From positions 1,836,583 to 1,900,582 of the forward strand of contig NZ_CP087880.1 in NCBI RefSeq assembly GCF_021172065.1: a DNA stretch of 64,000 bases, read 5' to 3'. The notes under the pieces were generated by a model. That model did not search any database. It saw only the letters and a list, made by a program, of their open reading frames with translations, and was not told where the DNA came from. The position numbers were made by a program, and so were the translations under genes. The stretch comes from Pseudocitrobacter corydidari (GTDB lineage: Bacteria > Pseudomonadota > Gammaproteobacteria > Enterobacterales > Enterobacteriaceae). Positions 35,172 through 43,250 of the stretch are shown here, piece after piece (within the stretch, counting starts at the first letter, position 1; the number at the start of each line of letters is the position of its first letter).

Positions 35172-36230
35172 TCACAGCTGGCCCGCAACGGCCATCTTCA
35201 GATAGCGGTCATCAAAACGCAGTTTGGTGTTAGCGGTATCCCCGAGGGTCGCATTACCCGGAAACGCCATGCCGATGAAATCAGCGCTCGCCGCGCCTTC
35301 GCCCAATAAACCTTTATCAAAAGAGAACTGCGCCACGCGCTGCATAGTTTTTACAAGCTCAGGCGCGGTGATGAAGGCCAGGGCATCGGCGGGCGTCCAG
35401 AAGAGATGGGTGGTTTTAAGTTGTGCCTGATAACCGGCGAGATCGGTACCAGAATCGGCAGCCATGGCGCTCAAAGCCTGCTTATCACCGGCCTGCATTT
35501 TTGCCATCATTTCAAACCACGCGCCGGTCAATGCTTTACCCAGCGCCGGGTTGTCATGCAGGGTTTCACTGTTCACCACCAGCATGTCAATCAGTTCACC
35601 CGGGACCTGCGAAGAGCTAAACACTTCCGTGGTTTGCGGTGTTTGCTTAATCACGGAAAGCTGCGGATTCCACGCCACGGCGGCGCGCACGTTAGCGGTA
35701 GAAAATGCCGAGACGATATCCGCATCCGAGGTGTTGACCACTTTCACATCTCGCTCCGCCAGGCCCGCTTTTTCCAGCCCGCGCACCAGCAGGTAATGGG
35801 AAACCGACAGCTCAGGGAGATATACCGACAGGCCTTTCAGGTCGCTGAGCTTTTTATCCGCGCCTTTGAGCACCACACCGTCATTGCCGTCAGAGTAGCT
35901 ACCGGTAATCAGCGCCGTGGTATCAACGCCGCCCGCCGCAGGGATAGTCAGCGCATCCATATTGGTCATGGTGCAGCCGTCAAACTGACCTGCGGTGTAT
36001 TGGTTTATCGATTCGATGTAATCATTAAGCTGGACGATATTGATTTTAATGCCGTATTTGCTGGCCCATTTATCAATGATTTTTTCGTTACTGATGGTGC
36101 CCCAGGGCATCCAGCCTGCATAGATAGTCCAGCAGATGTTGAACTCTTTTTTGACGGCGGCAAATGAGGGGGCGCAGGCGAGCAGCGCAAGCGTTAGAGC
36201 AAGTGAGCGAACAAACGGCAATCTCTTCAT
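35172..36230 (-). CDS. Periplasmic binding protein of the guanidine operon
   Basis: A 352-residue periplasmic binding protein of the taurine/nitrate type. The signal peptide ends near residue 24 (cleavage after SFA). Typical parts are FNICWTIYAGWMPWGTISNE, QFDGCTMTNMDALTIPAAGG and LSDLKGLSVYLPELSVSHYL. Such proteins occur in guanidine-I-regulated urea/guanidine carboxylase operons. Two adjacent ATGs are possible (36233 and 36230); the GAGG box fits the second better. It is the first gene after the riboswitch and terminator. Direct guanidine binding is inferred from context only. Confidence 0.86.
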   Translation of the reverse strand: MKRLPFVRSLALTLALLACAPSFAAVKKEFNICWTIYAGWMPWGTISNEKIIDKWASKYGIKINIVQLNDYIESINQYTAGQFDGCTMTNMDALTIPAAGGVDTTALITGSYSDGNDGVVLKGADKKLSDLKGLSVYLPELSVSHYLLVRGLEKAGLAERDVKVVNTSDADIVSAFSTANVRAAVAWNPQLSVIKQTPQTTEVFSSSQVPGELIDMLVVNSETLHDNPALGKALTGAWFEMMAKMQAGDKQALSAMAADSGTDLAGYQAQLKTTHLFWTPADALAFITAPELVKTMQRVAQFSFDKGLLGEGAASADFIGMAFPGNATLGDTANTKLRFDDRYLKMAVAGQL

Positions 36231-36250
36231 CATGGACCTCGGTTTGGCAC

Positions 36251-36290
36251 AAAAAAGTGGGGGCAGCGCGACACCCTATGGTGCTGCTGT
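36251..36290 (-). terminator. Terminator in the riboswitch expression platform
   Basis: On the minus strand an imperfect hairpin (GCAGCACC ... GGTG ... GCTGCC) is followed by CCCCCAC and six T residues (36256-36251), ending about 20 nt before the binding-protein gene. Its position directly after the guanidine-I aptamer fits a transcription-terminating switch that opens when guanidine is bound. Confidence 0.65.
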
Positions 36291-36380
36291 CTCCCGGGCT
36301 TTTGTCCCGCCGTGTAACCTCGTCGAGGTCGCCAGCTCTCGGACCTGACGCTCACCTTCGTGAACCGGAACCCTAGCCAG
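36290..36380 (-). promoter_or_regulatory. Guanidine-I (ykkC) riboswitch
   Basis: The minus strand carries the hallmark elements of the ykkC aptamer in order: CTAGGGTTCCGG (36376-36365), GGTCCGAGAGCTGGC (36345-36331), ACACGGCGGGACAAAAGCCC within 36315-36290 and then GGGAGA. These match the conserved core of guanidine-I riboswitches from memory. It lies about 60 nt before the start of the ABC transporter/DUF1989/carboxylase operon and is followed by a terminator, so guanidine should switch the operon on. Confidence 0.93.
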
Positions 36381-36424
36381 CCATTGATGCCAGATTGTCT
36401 TACGCTGCCTTCTGCCTGTGATGT

Positions 36425-36440
36425 TGCAAGTGGCATGCCA
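36425..36440 (-). promoter_or_regulatory. Sigma-54-type promoter for the guanidine operon
   Basis: Read on the minus strand, TGGCATGCCACTTGCA fits the RpoN consensus TGGCAC(G)-N4-TTGCW, with the GG and GC dinucleotides at the required 10-nt spacing. Transcription would start near 36414, about 35 nt before the riboswitch core. It suggests nitrogen (NtrC) control; transcription was not tested. Confidence 0.65.
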
Positions 36441-36488
36441 GAACGAAAGTAACTGTTAAATCAGTAAGATGGGATATTTAAAATGCAG

Positions 36489-36520
36489 GCAACACCAGTT
36501 TGGGGAGCCAAAGCGGTGCA
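36489..36520 (-). promoter_or_regulatory. Possible NtrC-like enhancer half-sites
   Basis: About 75-105 bp upstream of the presumed start, the minus strand carries TGCACCGCTTTGG (from 36520) and AACTGGTGTTGCC (from 36501), both resembling halves of the NtrC site TGCACCA-N3-TGGTGCA. The spacing and match are imperfect. Confidence 0.3.
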
Positions 36521-36696
36521 ATGCATGGATTTGGGGCGTGATGAAAACCGCATAGTTTAAGGAAAATATAAAGAGGCCTCACCGGAGAAAGTCCGGCTCT
36601 GGTAGCCGGAGATTATCATTATTGGCGCAAGTGCCATTTCACCGCTACGCTCAATGATTGGCTTTTAAAAACATTGATAAAAAAAAGGATATCACG

Positions 36697-37014
36697 ATGA
36701 GTGAAGTGAAAATTGTCGCCACCCTGACCCCGCGCAAAGAGTATGTCGATACCATCCGCACCGCCGCACAGGCGATGGTCGGCCCTACGCAGCTGGAAGC
36801 GGGTTGCCTGCAATATGATTTGCACGAAAGCCGCGCCATTCCGGATGTGCGTAACCTGGCGGTGGAAGGCGCGGTATCATTTGTGTTTATCGAGCGCTGG
36901 AAGTCTGAGGACGATTTGAAAAAACACGTCGCCATGCCGTATCACGATGACTTTCTGGAAATTTTAGACGGCAAGCTGGACAACATTAGCGTTCAGCGGC
37001 TGAACAAATTGTAG
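36697..37014 (+). CDS. Antibiotic biosynthesis monooxygenase (ABM) domain protein
   Basis: A 105-residue single-domain ABM protein, a small ferredoxin-like fold found in YgiN-like quinol monooxygenases. It shows GCLQYDLHESRAIPD near residue 38 and the conserved FIERWKSEDDLKKHVAMPYH near 68. The start MSEVKIVATLTPR at ATG 36697 follows an AAGGAT box; an ATG 13 codons upstream lacks support. It is transcribed away from the guanidine operon and followed by the REP array. Substrate unknown. Confidence 0.85.
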   Translation: MSEVKIVATLTPRKEYVDTIRTAAQAMVGPTQLEAGCLQYDLHESRAIPDVRNLAVEGAVSFVFIERWKSEDDLKKHVAMPYHDDFLEILDGKLDNISVQRLNKL

Positions 37015-37027
37015 GTATGTGCCATAA

Positions 37028-38082
37028 CGCCTGATGGCGCTTCGCTTATCAGGCCTACCGGCTCTTCAGCCCTTGTGGGCCGGGCAAGCGCAGCGCCCCC
37101 GGCAGGAGACCGCGCAGATGCCTGATGGCACTTCGCTTATCAGGCCTACGGGCTCTTCAGCCTTGTAGGCCGGGCAAGCGCAGCGCCCCGGCAGGAGAAC
37201 GGCGCAGATGCCTGATGGCGCTTCGCTTATCAGGCCTACGGGATCTTCAGCCTTGTAGGCCGGGCAAGCGCAGCGCCCCCGGCTGGAGACTGCGCAGATG
37301 CCTGATGGCGCTTCGCTTATCAGGCCTACGGGCTCTTCAGCCCTTGTAGGCCGGGCAAGCGCAGCGCCCCCGGCTGGAGGACCGCGCAGTTGCCTGATGG
37401 CGCTTCGCTTATCAGGCCTACCGGCTCTTCAGCCTTGTAGGCCGGGCAAGCGCAGCGCCCCCGGCAGGAGGACGGCGCAGTTGCCTGATGGCGCTTCGCT
37501 TATCAGGCCTACCGGCTCTTCATCCCCTGTAGGCCGGGCAAGCACAGCGCCCCCGGCAGGAGGACGGCGCAGTTGCCTGATGGCGCTTCGCTTATCAGAC
37601 CTACCGGCTCTTCAGCCTTTGTAGGCCGGGCAAGCGCAGCGCCCCCGGCAGGAGACCGCGCAGTTGCCTGATGGCGCTTCGCTTATCAGGCCTACCGGAT
37701 CTTCAGCCTTTGTAGGCCGGGCAAGCGCAGCGCCCCCGGCAGGAGACCGCGCAGATGCCTGATGGCGCTTCGCTTATCAGGCCTACGGGATCTTCAGCCT
37801 TGTAGGCCGGGCAAGCGCAGCGCCCCCGGCAGGAGACCGCGCAGTTGCATGATGGCGCTTCGCTTATCAGGCCTACGGGATCTTCAGCCTTGTAGGCCGG
37901 GCAAGCGCAGCGCCCCCGGCTAGAGGACCGCGCAGATGCCTGATGGCGCTTCGCTTATCAGGCCTACCGGATCTTCAGCCTTGTAGGCCGGGCAAGCGCA
38001 GCGCCCCCGGCAGGAGAACGGCGCAGTTGCCTGATGGCGCTTCGCTTATCAGGCCTACCGGATCTTCAGCCGGGCAAGCGTC
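37028..38082. repeat. Long BIME array, about 12 tandem REP units
   Basis: Twelve copies of a Y-type REP (core TGATGGCGCTTCGCTTATCA followed by GGCCTAC) alternate with eleven complete inverted REPs (core GTAGGCCGGGCAAGCG) plus one truncated copy, with short connectors such as CCGGCTCTTCAGCC and CGGCAGGAG. The unit is about 92 bp. Variation between units is slight (single substitutions, one copy with TTATCAGACC), so the array has expanded recently or is kept uniform. Long apparent frames through it are artefacts. Confidence 0.95.
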
Positions 38083-38217
38083 AGTCACAAAATGTAAATT
38101 AACCATCTGATTTGTCGATATTTCTTAATCAGTGACCGCGATCGCTGGCCCCTTCATGCGTTGTTATCCACAATAAAGATTATTTCAGCAAATGATTGAT
38201 ATGAAGGGATTTCAACT

Positions 38218-38652
38218 ATGTATAAAACGATTCTGGTTCCCGTTGATGTCTTTGAGTCCGACCTCGCCGACAACGCCTTAGCACACGCGCAATATCTGGC
38301 CGAGAAAGCCGGCGGTGATATTCATCTTCTGCATGTGCTGCCGGAATTCTCACCGATGCTCACGCGGGGTTTTATCGCCGACGCGAAGAAAATGCAGCAG
38401 TATCTACAATGTGCCAGCGAAGAGAAAATGGCGCAGCTGGCAAGGAGTCTCTCATTCCCACAGAACCGTATTCATCACCATATCCGCAGCGGGAAAGTGC
38501 GTGACGCCGTCGCGACGCTGGCGGATGAACTAAAGGCGGATGTGGTAGTGATTGGTTCGCGCAACCCGGCAAAGCAGTCGCATCTGCTGGGGTCTGAAGC
38601 CTCGGGGATTTTACGCCATGCACGCGTGCCGGTGTTTGTGATTCGCCTGTAA
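38218..38652 (+). CDS. Universal stress protein, UspG-like
   Basis: A 144-residue universal stress protein of the UspF/UspG type, a cytoplasmic nucleotide-binding protein. The start MYKTILVPVDVFE is that of UspG, and the C-terminal VVVIGSRNPAKQSHLLGSEA with RHARVPVFVIRL carries the ATP-binding G-X2-G-X9-G(S/T)-like pattern. It differs from E. coli UspG in the middle (ARG/MLTRGFIADAKKMQQY region), so it may be a paralogue. An AGGG box precedes the ATG. It lies between the REP array and the convergent sulfonate transporter genes. Confidence 0.88.
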   Translation: MYKTILVPVDVFESDLADNALAHAQYLAEKAGGDIHLLHVLPEFSPMLTRGFIADAKKMQQYLQCASEEKMAQLARSLSFPQNRIHHHIRSGKVRDAVATLADELKADVVVIGSRNPAKQSHLLGSEASGILRHARVPVFVIRL

Positions 38653-38667
38653 AGACGTGCGGGAGAA

Positions 38668-38689
38668 TGAGCCTGCATGCGCAGGCTCA
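38668..38689. terminator. Stem-loop between usp gene and transporter gene
   Basis: The arms TGAGCCTGC and GCAGGCTCA with an ATGC loop lie between two convergent genes. There is no T tract, so it may be a transcript-stabilising or weak bidirectional terminator structure. Confidence 0.4.
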
Positions 38690-38696
38690 GAGGAGA

Positions 38697-39485
38697 TCAC
38701 TGAAGCGACGCCGCCATATGTCGCTTTGCTTCCGTGCGTACGCGATGCAGAACACGGTGTTTAATTTCACTGTACTGCGGGTGTTCTGCCAGCGTTTCGA
38801 TATTTCTCTCGCGAGTAAACGGCAGCACAATCTCTTCGACAATTCGCCCTGGCTTGGCCGACATAACCAGAATACGGTCAGCCAGAAACAGCGCCTCTTC
38901 CACATCATGAGTGACAAACAACAACGTCGTTTCCGTTTTCAGCCAGGCGTCGCGAAGCAGTTCCTGCATCATTAATCGCGTTTGTGCGTCCAGCGCGCCA
39001 AAGGGTTCATCCAGCAACAAAACGTCTGGTTCAGGCAGCCAGGCGCGAGCCAATGCAACGCGTTGTTTCATCCCACCAGAAAGCTGCCAGGGCGCATGAT
39101 GTTCAAATCCCTTCAAGCCCACGCGGGATAGCCAGTCGATCGCCTGGTTATTCACGACCTCTTTATCATATTTGCCTAAGCGCGGGCCAAAGGTGACGTT
39201 TTCCAGTACTGACAACCAGGGAAATAAATTTGCCTGCTGAAAGATCATGCCGCGATCCGGCCCTGGCTGCGTCACCTTTTTCCCTGCGGCCTTTACCGTA
39301 CCTTTATCGGGTCGAGTAAACCCGGCAACCAAATTAAGGATGGTCGATTTCCCGCAGCCCGATGGCCCGAGCAATACTACAAACTCCCCTTTTTTCAGGG
39401 TGAGGGAGATATCGTCAAGAACCGTGACCGGACTCGGTTTTGCCGCAAAGGTCAGTGACACATTTTCAAGTGAGATAGAACTCAT
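38697..39485 (-). CDS. TauB-like ABC transporter ATPase
   Basis: A 262-residue ATPase of the taurine/sulfonate family, with Walker A GPSGCGKST, signature LSGGMKQR, Walker B VLLLDEPFGALD and FVTHDVEEA. It starts within the permease stop (TAATG). It is the last gene of an operon reading cysteate lyase homologue, racemase, binding protein, permease, ATPase. The cargo is probably a sulfonated amino acid such as cysteate, or taurine. Confidence 0.88.
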   Translation of the reverse strand: MSSISLENVSLTFAAKPSPVTVLDDISLTLKKGEFVVLLGPSGCGKSTILNLVAGFTRPDKGTVKAAGKKVTQPGPDRGMIFQQANLFPWLSVLENVTFGPRLGKYDKEVVNNQAIDWLSRVGLKGFEHHAPWQLSGGMKQRVALARAWLPEPDVLLLDEPFGALDAQTRLMMQELLRDAWLKTETTLLFVTHDVEEALFLADRILVMSAKPGRIVEEIVLPFTRERNIETLAEHPQYSEIKHRVLHRVRTEAKRHMAASLQ

Positions 39486-40255
39486 TATTCTTTCCCCGCC
39501 CAGGGTACAACCACGCGCTGCAACCCCAGGATTAATAAATCGAGCAGATAACCAATGCCGCCCAACAGCAGAATACCCAGCATGACAATATCCGTGCGCA
39601 AGTAGGCGCTGGCGTTCACCACCATCCAGCCAAGCCCTGAACTGGCAGCCACCATCTCCGCCGCAATCAGCGACGTCCAGCCAATACCAATCGAGAGCCT
39701 GACCGTGGTAAAAAGATCCGGCAGCGCATCAGGCAATACCACACGCATAAAGATCTGCCGACGCGTCGCGCCCAGCGTTTGTGCGACGCGAATACGTGAG
39801 CGGCCAATTCGCTCTACGGCCGCCGACGCACCGACAACGACACTCAAAAACGTCGCGATAAATATCAAAAAGAATTTTGATGACTCGCCAATTCCCAGCC
39901 AGACTACCGCCAGTGGAATCAACGCGATTTTGGGTAACGGACGGAGAAATTGCACAAACGGGTTAAGGATGGCAGCCAGCGTGTCTGAAAGCCCCATCAA
40001 TAATCCCAGCGGGATGCCAATCGCAATAGCCAGCGCAAAGGCGCTCAACGCGCGGGCCAGACTGACGGCGATATGCTGCCAGAGCGGTACCTGCCGATAG
40101 CCATCTTCCAGTAACTCACGCGCGGTTAAACCAATATCCGTCAGCGAGGGGAGCAGCAGTGGGTCCACCCACTGCCTTGTCGCCGCCGTTTGCCAGAGCA
40201 AAAAGAAAACCGCCACCGATACCACGCTGATAGCGATATGTTGACTCAATTTCAT
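39485..40255 (-). CDS. TauC-like ABC transporter permease
   Basis: A 256-residue inner-membrane permease with about six hydrophobic segments, of the TauC/SsuC type. Conserved parts are QFLRPLPKIALIPLAVVWLG near residue 87, IGESSKFFLIF and AQTLGATRRQIFMRVVLPDA. It overlaps the binding-protein stop by 4 nt (ATGA) and the ATPase start by 1 nt. Confidence 0.88.
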   Translation of the reverse strand: MKLSQHIAISVVSVAVFFLLWQTAATRQWVDPLLLPSLTDIGLTARELLEDGYRQVPLWQHIAVSLARALSAFALAIAIGIPLGLLMGLSDTLAAILNPFVQFLRPLPKIALIPLAVVWLGIGESSKFFLIFIATFLSVVVGASAAVERIGRSRIRVAQTLGATRRQIFMRVVLPDALPDLFTTVRLSIGIGWTSLIAAEMVAASSGLGWMVVNASAYLRTDIVMLGILLLGGIGYLLDLLILGLQRVVVPWAGKE

Positions 40256-41259
40256 TGTCCGGACACCGCCGCATCTTGAATGTAGTGGGCATTGATGGCG
40301 CTATTCCAGTTTGTCGGGATATCGCGCTGCCGGATTTCACCAATTCCGGCAAGGAAGTTCGCCGTTTTGCTCAGCGCTTTTCCAATACCGCTATCGCTGG
40401 TATCCGTACCATTCCCCAACCAGGAGGGCGTACTCTGCTCAGCTAATGTCGGATATTCCAGACCATTCAGGGTGTTAGCCGCCGTCGTTTGCGGCGCGCC
40501 AACTTCTTTTGCCACAATCGCGGAAGCGCGTTCCGGATCCTTTTTGAACTCGTTGACTTTTTCCTGATGCACGCGCAGGAATGCGGTTACCACCTGAGGG
40601 TATTGTTCCGCAAAGGCTTTACGGACAACGTAGTTGTTGTAAATGAGATAGCCTGATTTTTGCAGCTCTTTAGTGGCAAAGACCTGATGGCCTCCTGCTG
40701 ATTCCAGCTCCTGCGCAAAAGGCGCCCATACATAGCCCGCATCAATATCACCGCGTTTCCACGCCGCCACCATCTCTGCCGGACGTAACGGCAGCAGAGT
40801 TATTTTGCTACGATCCAGTTTATTAACGGTGATCGCGGCTTCCAGCGCATATTGCGCGGTGGAGTTTGGCGGATACGCCACGCGTTTGCCTTCGATATCC
40901 TTAATTCCGTTAATCCCCTCTTTTCCAATCAACCGCTCATAGCTGGCAATGACGCCGGAAACACCAATAATTTCGACCGGCAGTTTTCTGACAATGCCTG
41001 CGGTTGCCGGGCTGGATCCGAAGTTGGCAATATCAATCGCATTGCTGGCGAAGTAGGTTAAGGCATCGGCACCTGACGCAAATTGCACCCACTTCACTTT
41101 ACTGTTTAATGCTTTATCCAGTGACCCATCCGCCTTTGCCAACATCAAAACCTGTGAGCCACCGCTATAGGCGACACGCACTTCAGACGGTGTGTCGGCA
41201 AAAGTACTGTTAACCCAGAAACTGCCTGCTGCGAGTAAAAAAACCAGACCTTTTTTCAT
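40252..41259 (-). CDS. TauA-like periplasmic binding protein
   Basis: A 335-residue periplasmic binding protein of the taurine-binding family. The signal peptide spans about residues 1-21 (MKKGLVFLLAAGSFWVNSTF). It has FGSSPATAGIVRKLPVEIIG, IEGKRVAYPPNSTAQYALEA and WKRGDIDAGYVWAPFAQELE. ATG 41259 is chosen because it begins the signal peptide; the upstream ATG at 41292 does not. It follows the racemase gene by 33 bp in the operon. A cysteate ligand is inferred from the downstream enzymes. Confidence 0.87.
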   Translation of the reverse strand: MKKGLVFLLAAGSFWVNSTFADTPSEVRVAYSGGSQVLMLAKADGSLDKALNSKVKWVQFASGADALTYFASNAIDIANFGSSPATAGIVRKLPVEIIGVSGVIASYERLIGKEGINGIKDIEGKRVAYPPNSTAQYALEAAITVNKLDRSKITLLPLRPAEMVAAWKRGDIDAGYVWAPFAQELESAGGHQVFATKELQKSGYLIYNNYVVRKAFAEQYPQVVTAFLRVHQEKVNEFKKDPERASAIVAKEVGAPQTTAANTLNGLEYPTLAEQSTPSWLGNGTDTSDSGIGKALSKTANFLAGIGEIRQRDIPTNWNSAINAHYIQDAAVSGQ

Positions 41260-41292
41260 GTTGTCTCTCTGTATTATTCTGTGTGAAATCAT

Positions 41293-42009
41293 TCAATTAA
41301 TGCGATCGTTACGCCGTGATAACCAAAGGGTTGCGCACTGCTGCGCCAGCGCCTCGGCAGGATCAATGGCCTCGTTAAGATAGGGCGAAGAGATGGCCGC
41401 TAACGCCACAGGAACTTCAGTACAGGCCAGCACCAGTTTCTCAGCACCACGCTCACGCAGCGCCCGCGCCTGCAACGTCAGCAGCTCGCCTCCCTGCTGC
41501 AAATCACCGCGTTTCACCGCATAGCACCCCGGAACAAACCAGCGCGTGATTTCATCCTGGGTCGGGAGCAGGCTTTCCGTACCAATGGCCGCGAAACGCT
41601 GTTGAAACCAGCCTGCATCCAGCGTTCCCTGTGTTGCGATGAGTCCCACTTTTTTCGGTTTATCCTCTATCGCCTCGAGCGTGGCATCCGCGATGTGCAA
41701 TATCGGCGCATCACTTTCTTGTTTTAACGCCTCATACCAGTGATGCGCGGTGTTACAGGCAATCACAATATGGCTAACACCCAACCGGTTAAGCTGCTGT
41801 ATACCGTAAAGCAGTTGCGGAAGCGGCGATGGCCCCTCTCCGGCCAACGCACGCTGACGATCGGCAATTTGCGGCACATTCCACACCACATGAGGTATTT
41901 GCTGCTGATCGTGAGTGGCAGGCGTGGCGCGCAGAAGCTTATGCATAAAATCGACGGTGGCTAATGGGCCCATGCCGCCCAGCACACCTAATAAAAAGGG
42001 GCGGCTCAT
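41293..42009 (-). CDS. Aspartate/glutamate racemase family protein (cysteate racemase candidate)
   Basis: A 238-residue PLP-independent racemase with the two catalytic cysteines of the family: IACNTAHHW (Cys85) and LACTEVP (about Cys195). Its N-terminus [19 protein letters not shown] is typical of amino-acid racemases. It overlaps the upstream PLP lyase gene by 4 nt (ATGA), so the two act together. In such context it may interconvert D- and L-cysteate, or D/L-cysteine, to feed a stereospecific lyase. Substrate not proven. Confidence 0.88.
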   Translation of the reverse strand: MSRPFLLGVLGGMGPLATVDFMHKLLRATPATHDQQQIPHVVWNVPQIADRQRALAGEGPSPLPQLLYGIQQLNRLGVSHIVIACNTAHHWYEALKQESDAPILHIADATLEAIEDKPKKVGLIATQGTLDAGWFQQRFAAIGTESLLPTQDEITRWFVPGCYAVKRGDLQQGGELLTLQARALRERGAEKLVLACTEVPVALAAISSPYLNEAIDPAEALAQQCATLWLSRRNDRIN

Positions 42010-43019
42010 GAGGCGAGCGAATCGGTGATCACCTGGCGGTAGCCAAACAGGCCCGCAGAACCGCCGGTGTGGATGAAGACCACATTTTCACCCTTCCGGA
42101 AAGCGCCTTCGCGAATCAGGCCAATCAGCCCGGCGAATCCTTTTCCGGAATAAACCGGATCGAGCAAGATGCCTTCATGCTGTGCCAGCAGTTGCAGAGC
42201 TTCCAGCATAGATGTCGTCGGCAGGCCGTATCCTTCACCCACATAGTCACTGTTAGCCTTAACGCTTTCGCGCGGCAGCTCGCCCTCGACACCCAACAGT
42301 TCCAGCGTTTGCTGGGCCAGGCGCCAGACGTTTTGCTCCTGTTTCTCACGCGGCGCACGCACGCTAATACCCAGTAGCGGAATACCGCTGTTTGAGGCGT
42401 GAAGACCAGCGACTAATCCTGCCTGCGTACCGGCGCTTCCCGTGGCATGAACGATATGGTCGATTCTCAGGCGCTGCTGGCTGGACTGCCATAGCAGTTC
42501 CTGTGCGCAGGCCACATAGCCCAACGCGCCAACAGGATTCGAGCCGCCACCGGGGATCACATACGGTTTGAATCCCTGCGCGCGTAGCGTTTCTGCGTGA
42601 TGCTCCATCGCCTGCTGCATATCAGTCCCGGCTGGCAGGTGCGCAATAATTTCACCGCCTAACAGGCCATCAAGCAAAATATTGCCAGAGTGCTGGTAGT
42701 CATCGCCGAGTGTGGTCACACGCTGCTCAAGGAAAATATGTGTTTTGAGGCCAAGTTTCGCCGCGGCGGCTACGGTCTGTCGCACATGATTCGATTGGGT
42801 TGCGCCCTGAGTGATAATAACGTCGGCCTGTTTTTCCTGCGCATCGCCCAGTAAAAATTCAAGTTTGCGGGTTTTATTTCCACCTGTCGCAAGGCCTGTG
42901 CAATCGTCGCGTTTGATCCAAATATTCGGACCGCCGAGCAATTGAGAAAGCTGGGTTAACGGTTCTAATGGCGTGGGGAAATGACCGAACGAGAGCCGGG
43001 GAAATCGAGCGAGATGCAT
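42006..43019 (-). CDS. CuyA-like L-cysteate sulfo-lyase / D-cysteine desulfhydrase
   Basis: A 337-residue fold type II PLP enzyme of the ACC deaminase/D-cysteine desulfhydrase family. The PLP lysine lies in [20 protein letters not shown] (near residue 49). The start [20 protein letters not shown] strongly recalls CuyA, which splits L-cysteate into pyruvate, ammonia and sulfite. The related DcyD acts on D-cysteine and gives sulfide. Cotranscription with a taurine-type importer favours cysteate; the residue-level distinction was not made. It is the first gene of the operon, so the promoter lies in 43020-43200. Confidence 0.85.
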   Translation of the reverse strand: MHLARFPRLSFGHFPTPLEPLTQLSQLLGGPNIWIKRDDCTGLATGGNKTRKLEFLLGDAQEKQADVIITQGATQSNHVRQTVAAAAKLGLKTHIFLEQRVTTLGDDYQHSGNILLDGLLGGEIIAHLPAGTDMQQAMEHHAETLRAQGFKPYVIPGGGSNPVGALGYVACAQELLWQSSQQRLRIDHIVHATGSAGTQAGLVAGLHASNSGIPLLGISVRAPREKQEQNVWRLAQQTLELLGVEGELPRESVKANSDYVGEGYGLPTTSMLEALQLLAQHEGILLDPVYSGKGFAGLIGLIREGAFRKGENVVFIHTGGSAGLFGYRQVITDSLAS

Positions 43020-43214
43020 AAATATAACTCCTGTAAAATAGTCGCTAAACGCCTATCACGCGAATTAGCAAGAACACAGGAATGACTATATTGAACAATT
43101 AAGAACGGGCTAACCAAGTTTTTTGGCTATTGATATGAGCAGGCAGCATAAGAGAAAGGATGAAGAACGTTATTCTGGAAAAGCGTTAATTAATAATATT
43201 TATCCAGTATTTAT

Positions 43215-43240
43215 AGCGGGCTGCACAATTGCAGCCCGCT
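43215..43240. terminator. Strong stem-loop after puuE
   Basis: A perfect 10-bp stem AGCGGGCTGC / GCAGCCCGCT with an ACAATT loop lies 10 nt after the puuE stop. The flanks are AT-rich without a long T run. It probably ends the puuDRCBE transcript. Confidence 0.7.
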
Positions 43241-43250
43241 GTTATTGCAA

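Noticed and set aside
35406..36167. Plus-strand 253-codon frame within the binding-protein gene
   Set aside because: Antisense to a clearly conserved periplasmic binding protein; no ribosome site.
36251..36380. Alternative reading of the leader as a protein-coding frame (plus strand)
   Set aside because: The conserved ykkC core motifs on the minus strand explain this sequence better than a short frame.
37125..37624. Plus-strand frames with repeated ALRLSGL sequence
   Set aside because: They are translations of the REP array and change with each repeat unit; there is no ribosome site or family.
37028..38082. CRISPR-like regular repeat pattern
   Set aside because: The repeats are palindromic REP sequences in alternating orientation, and the spaces between them are themselves conserved connectors, not unique spacers. 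No cas gene is nearby.
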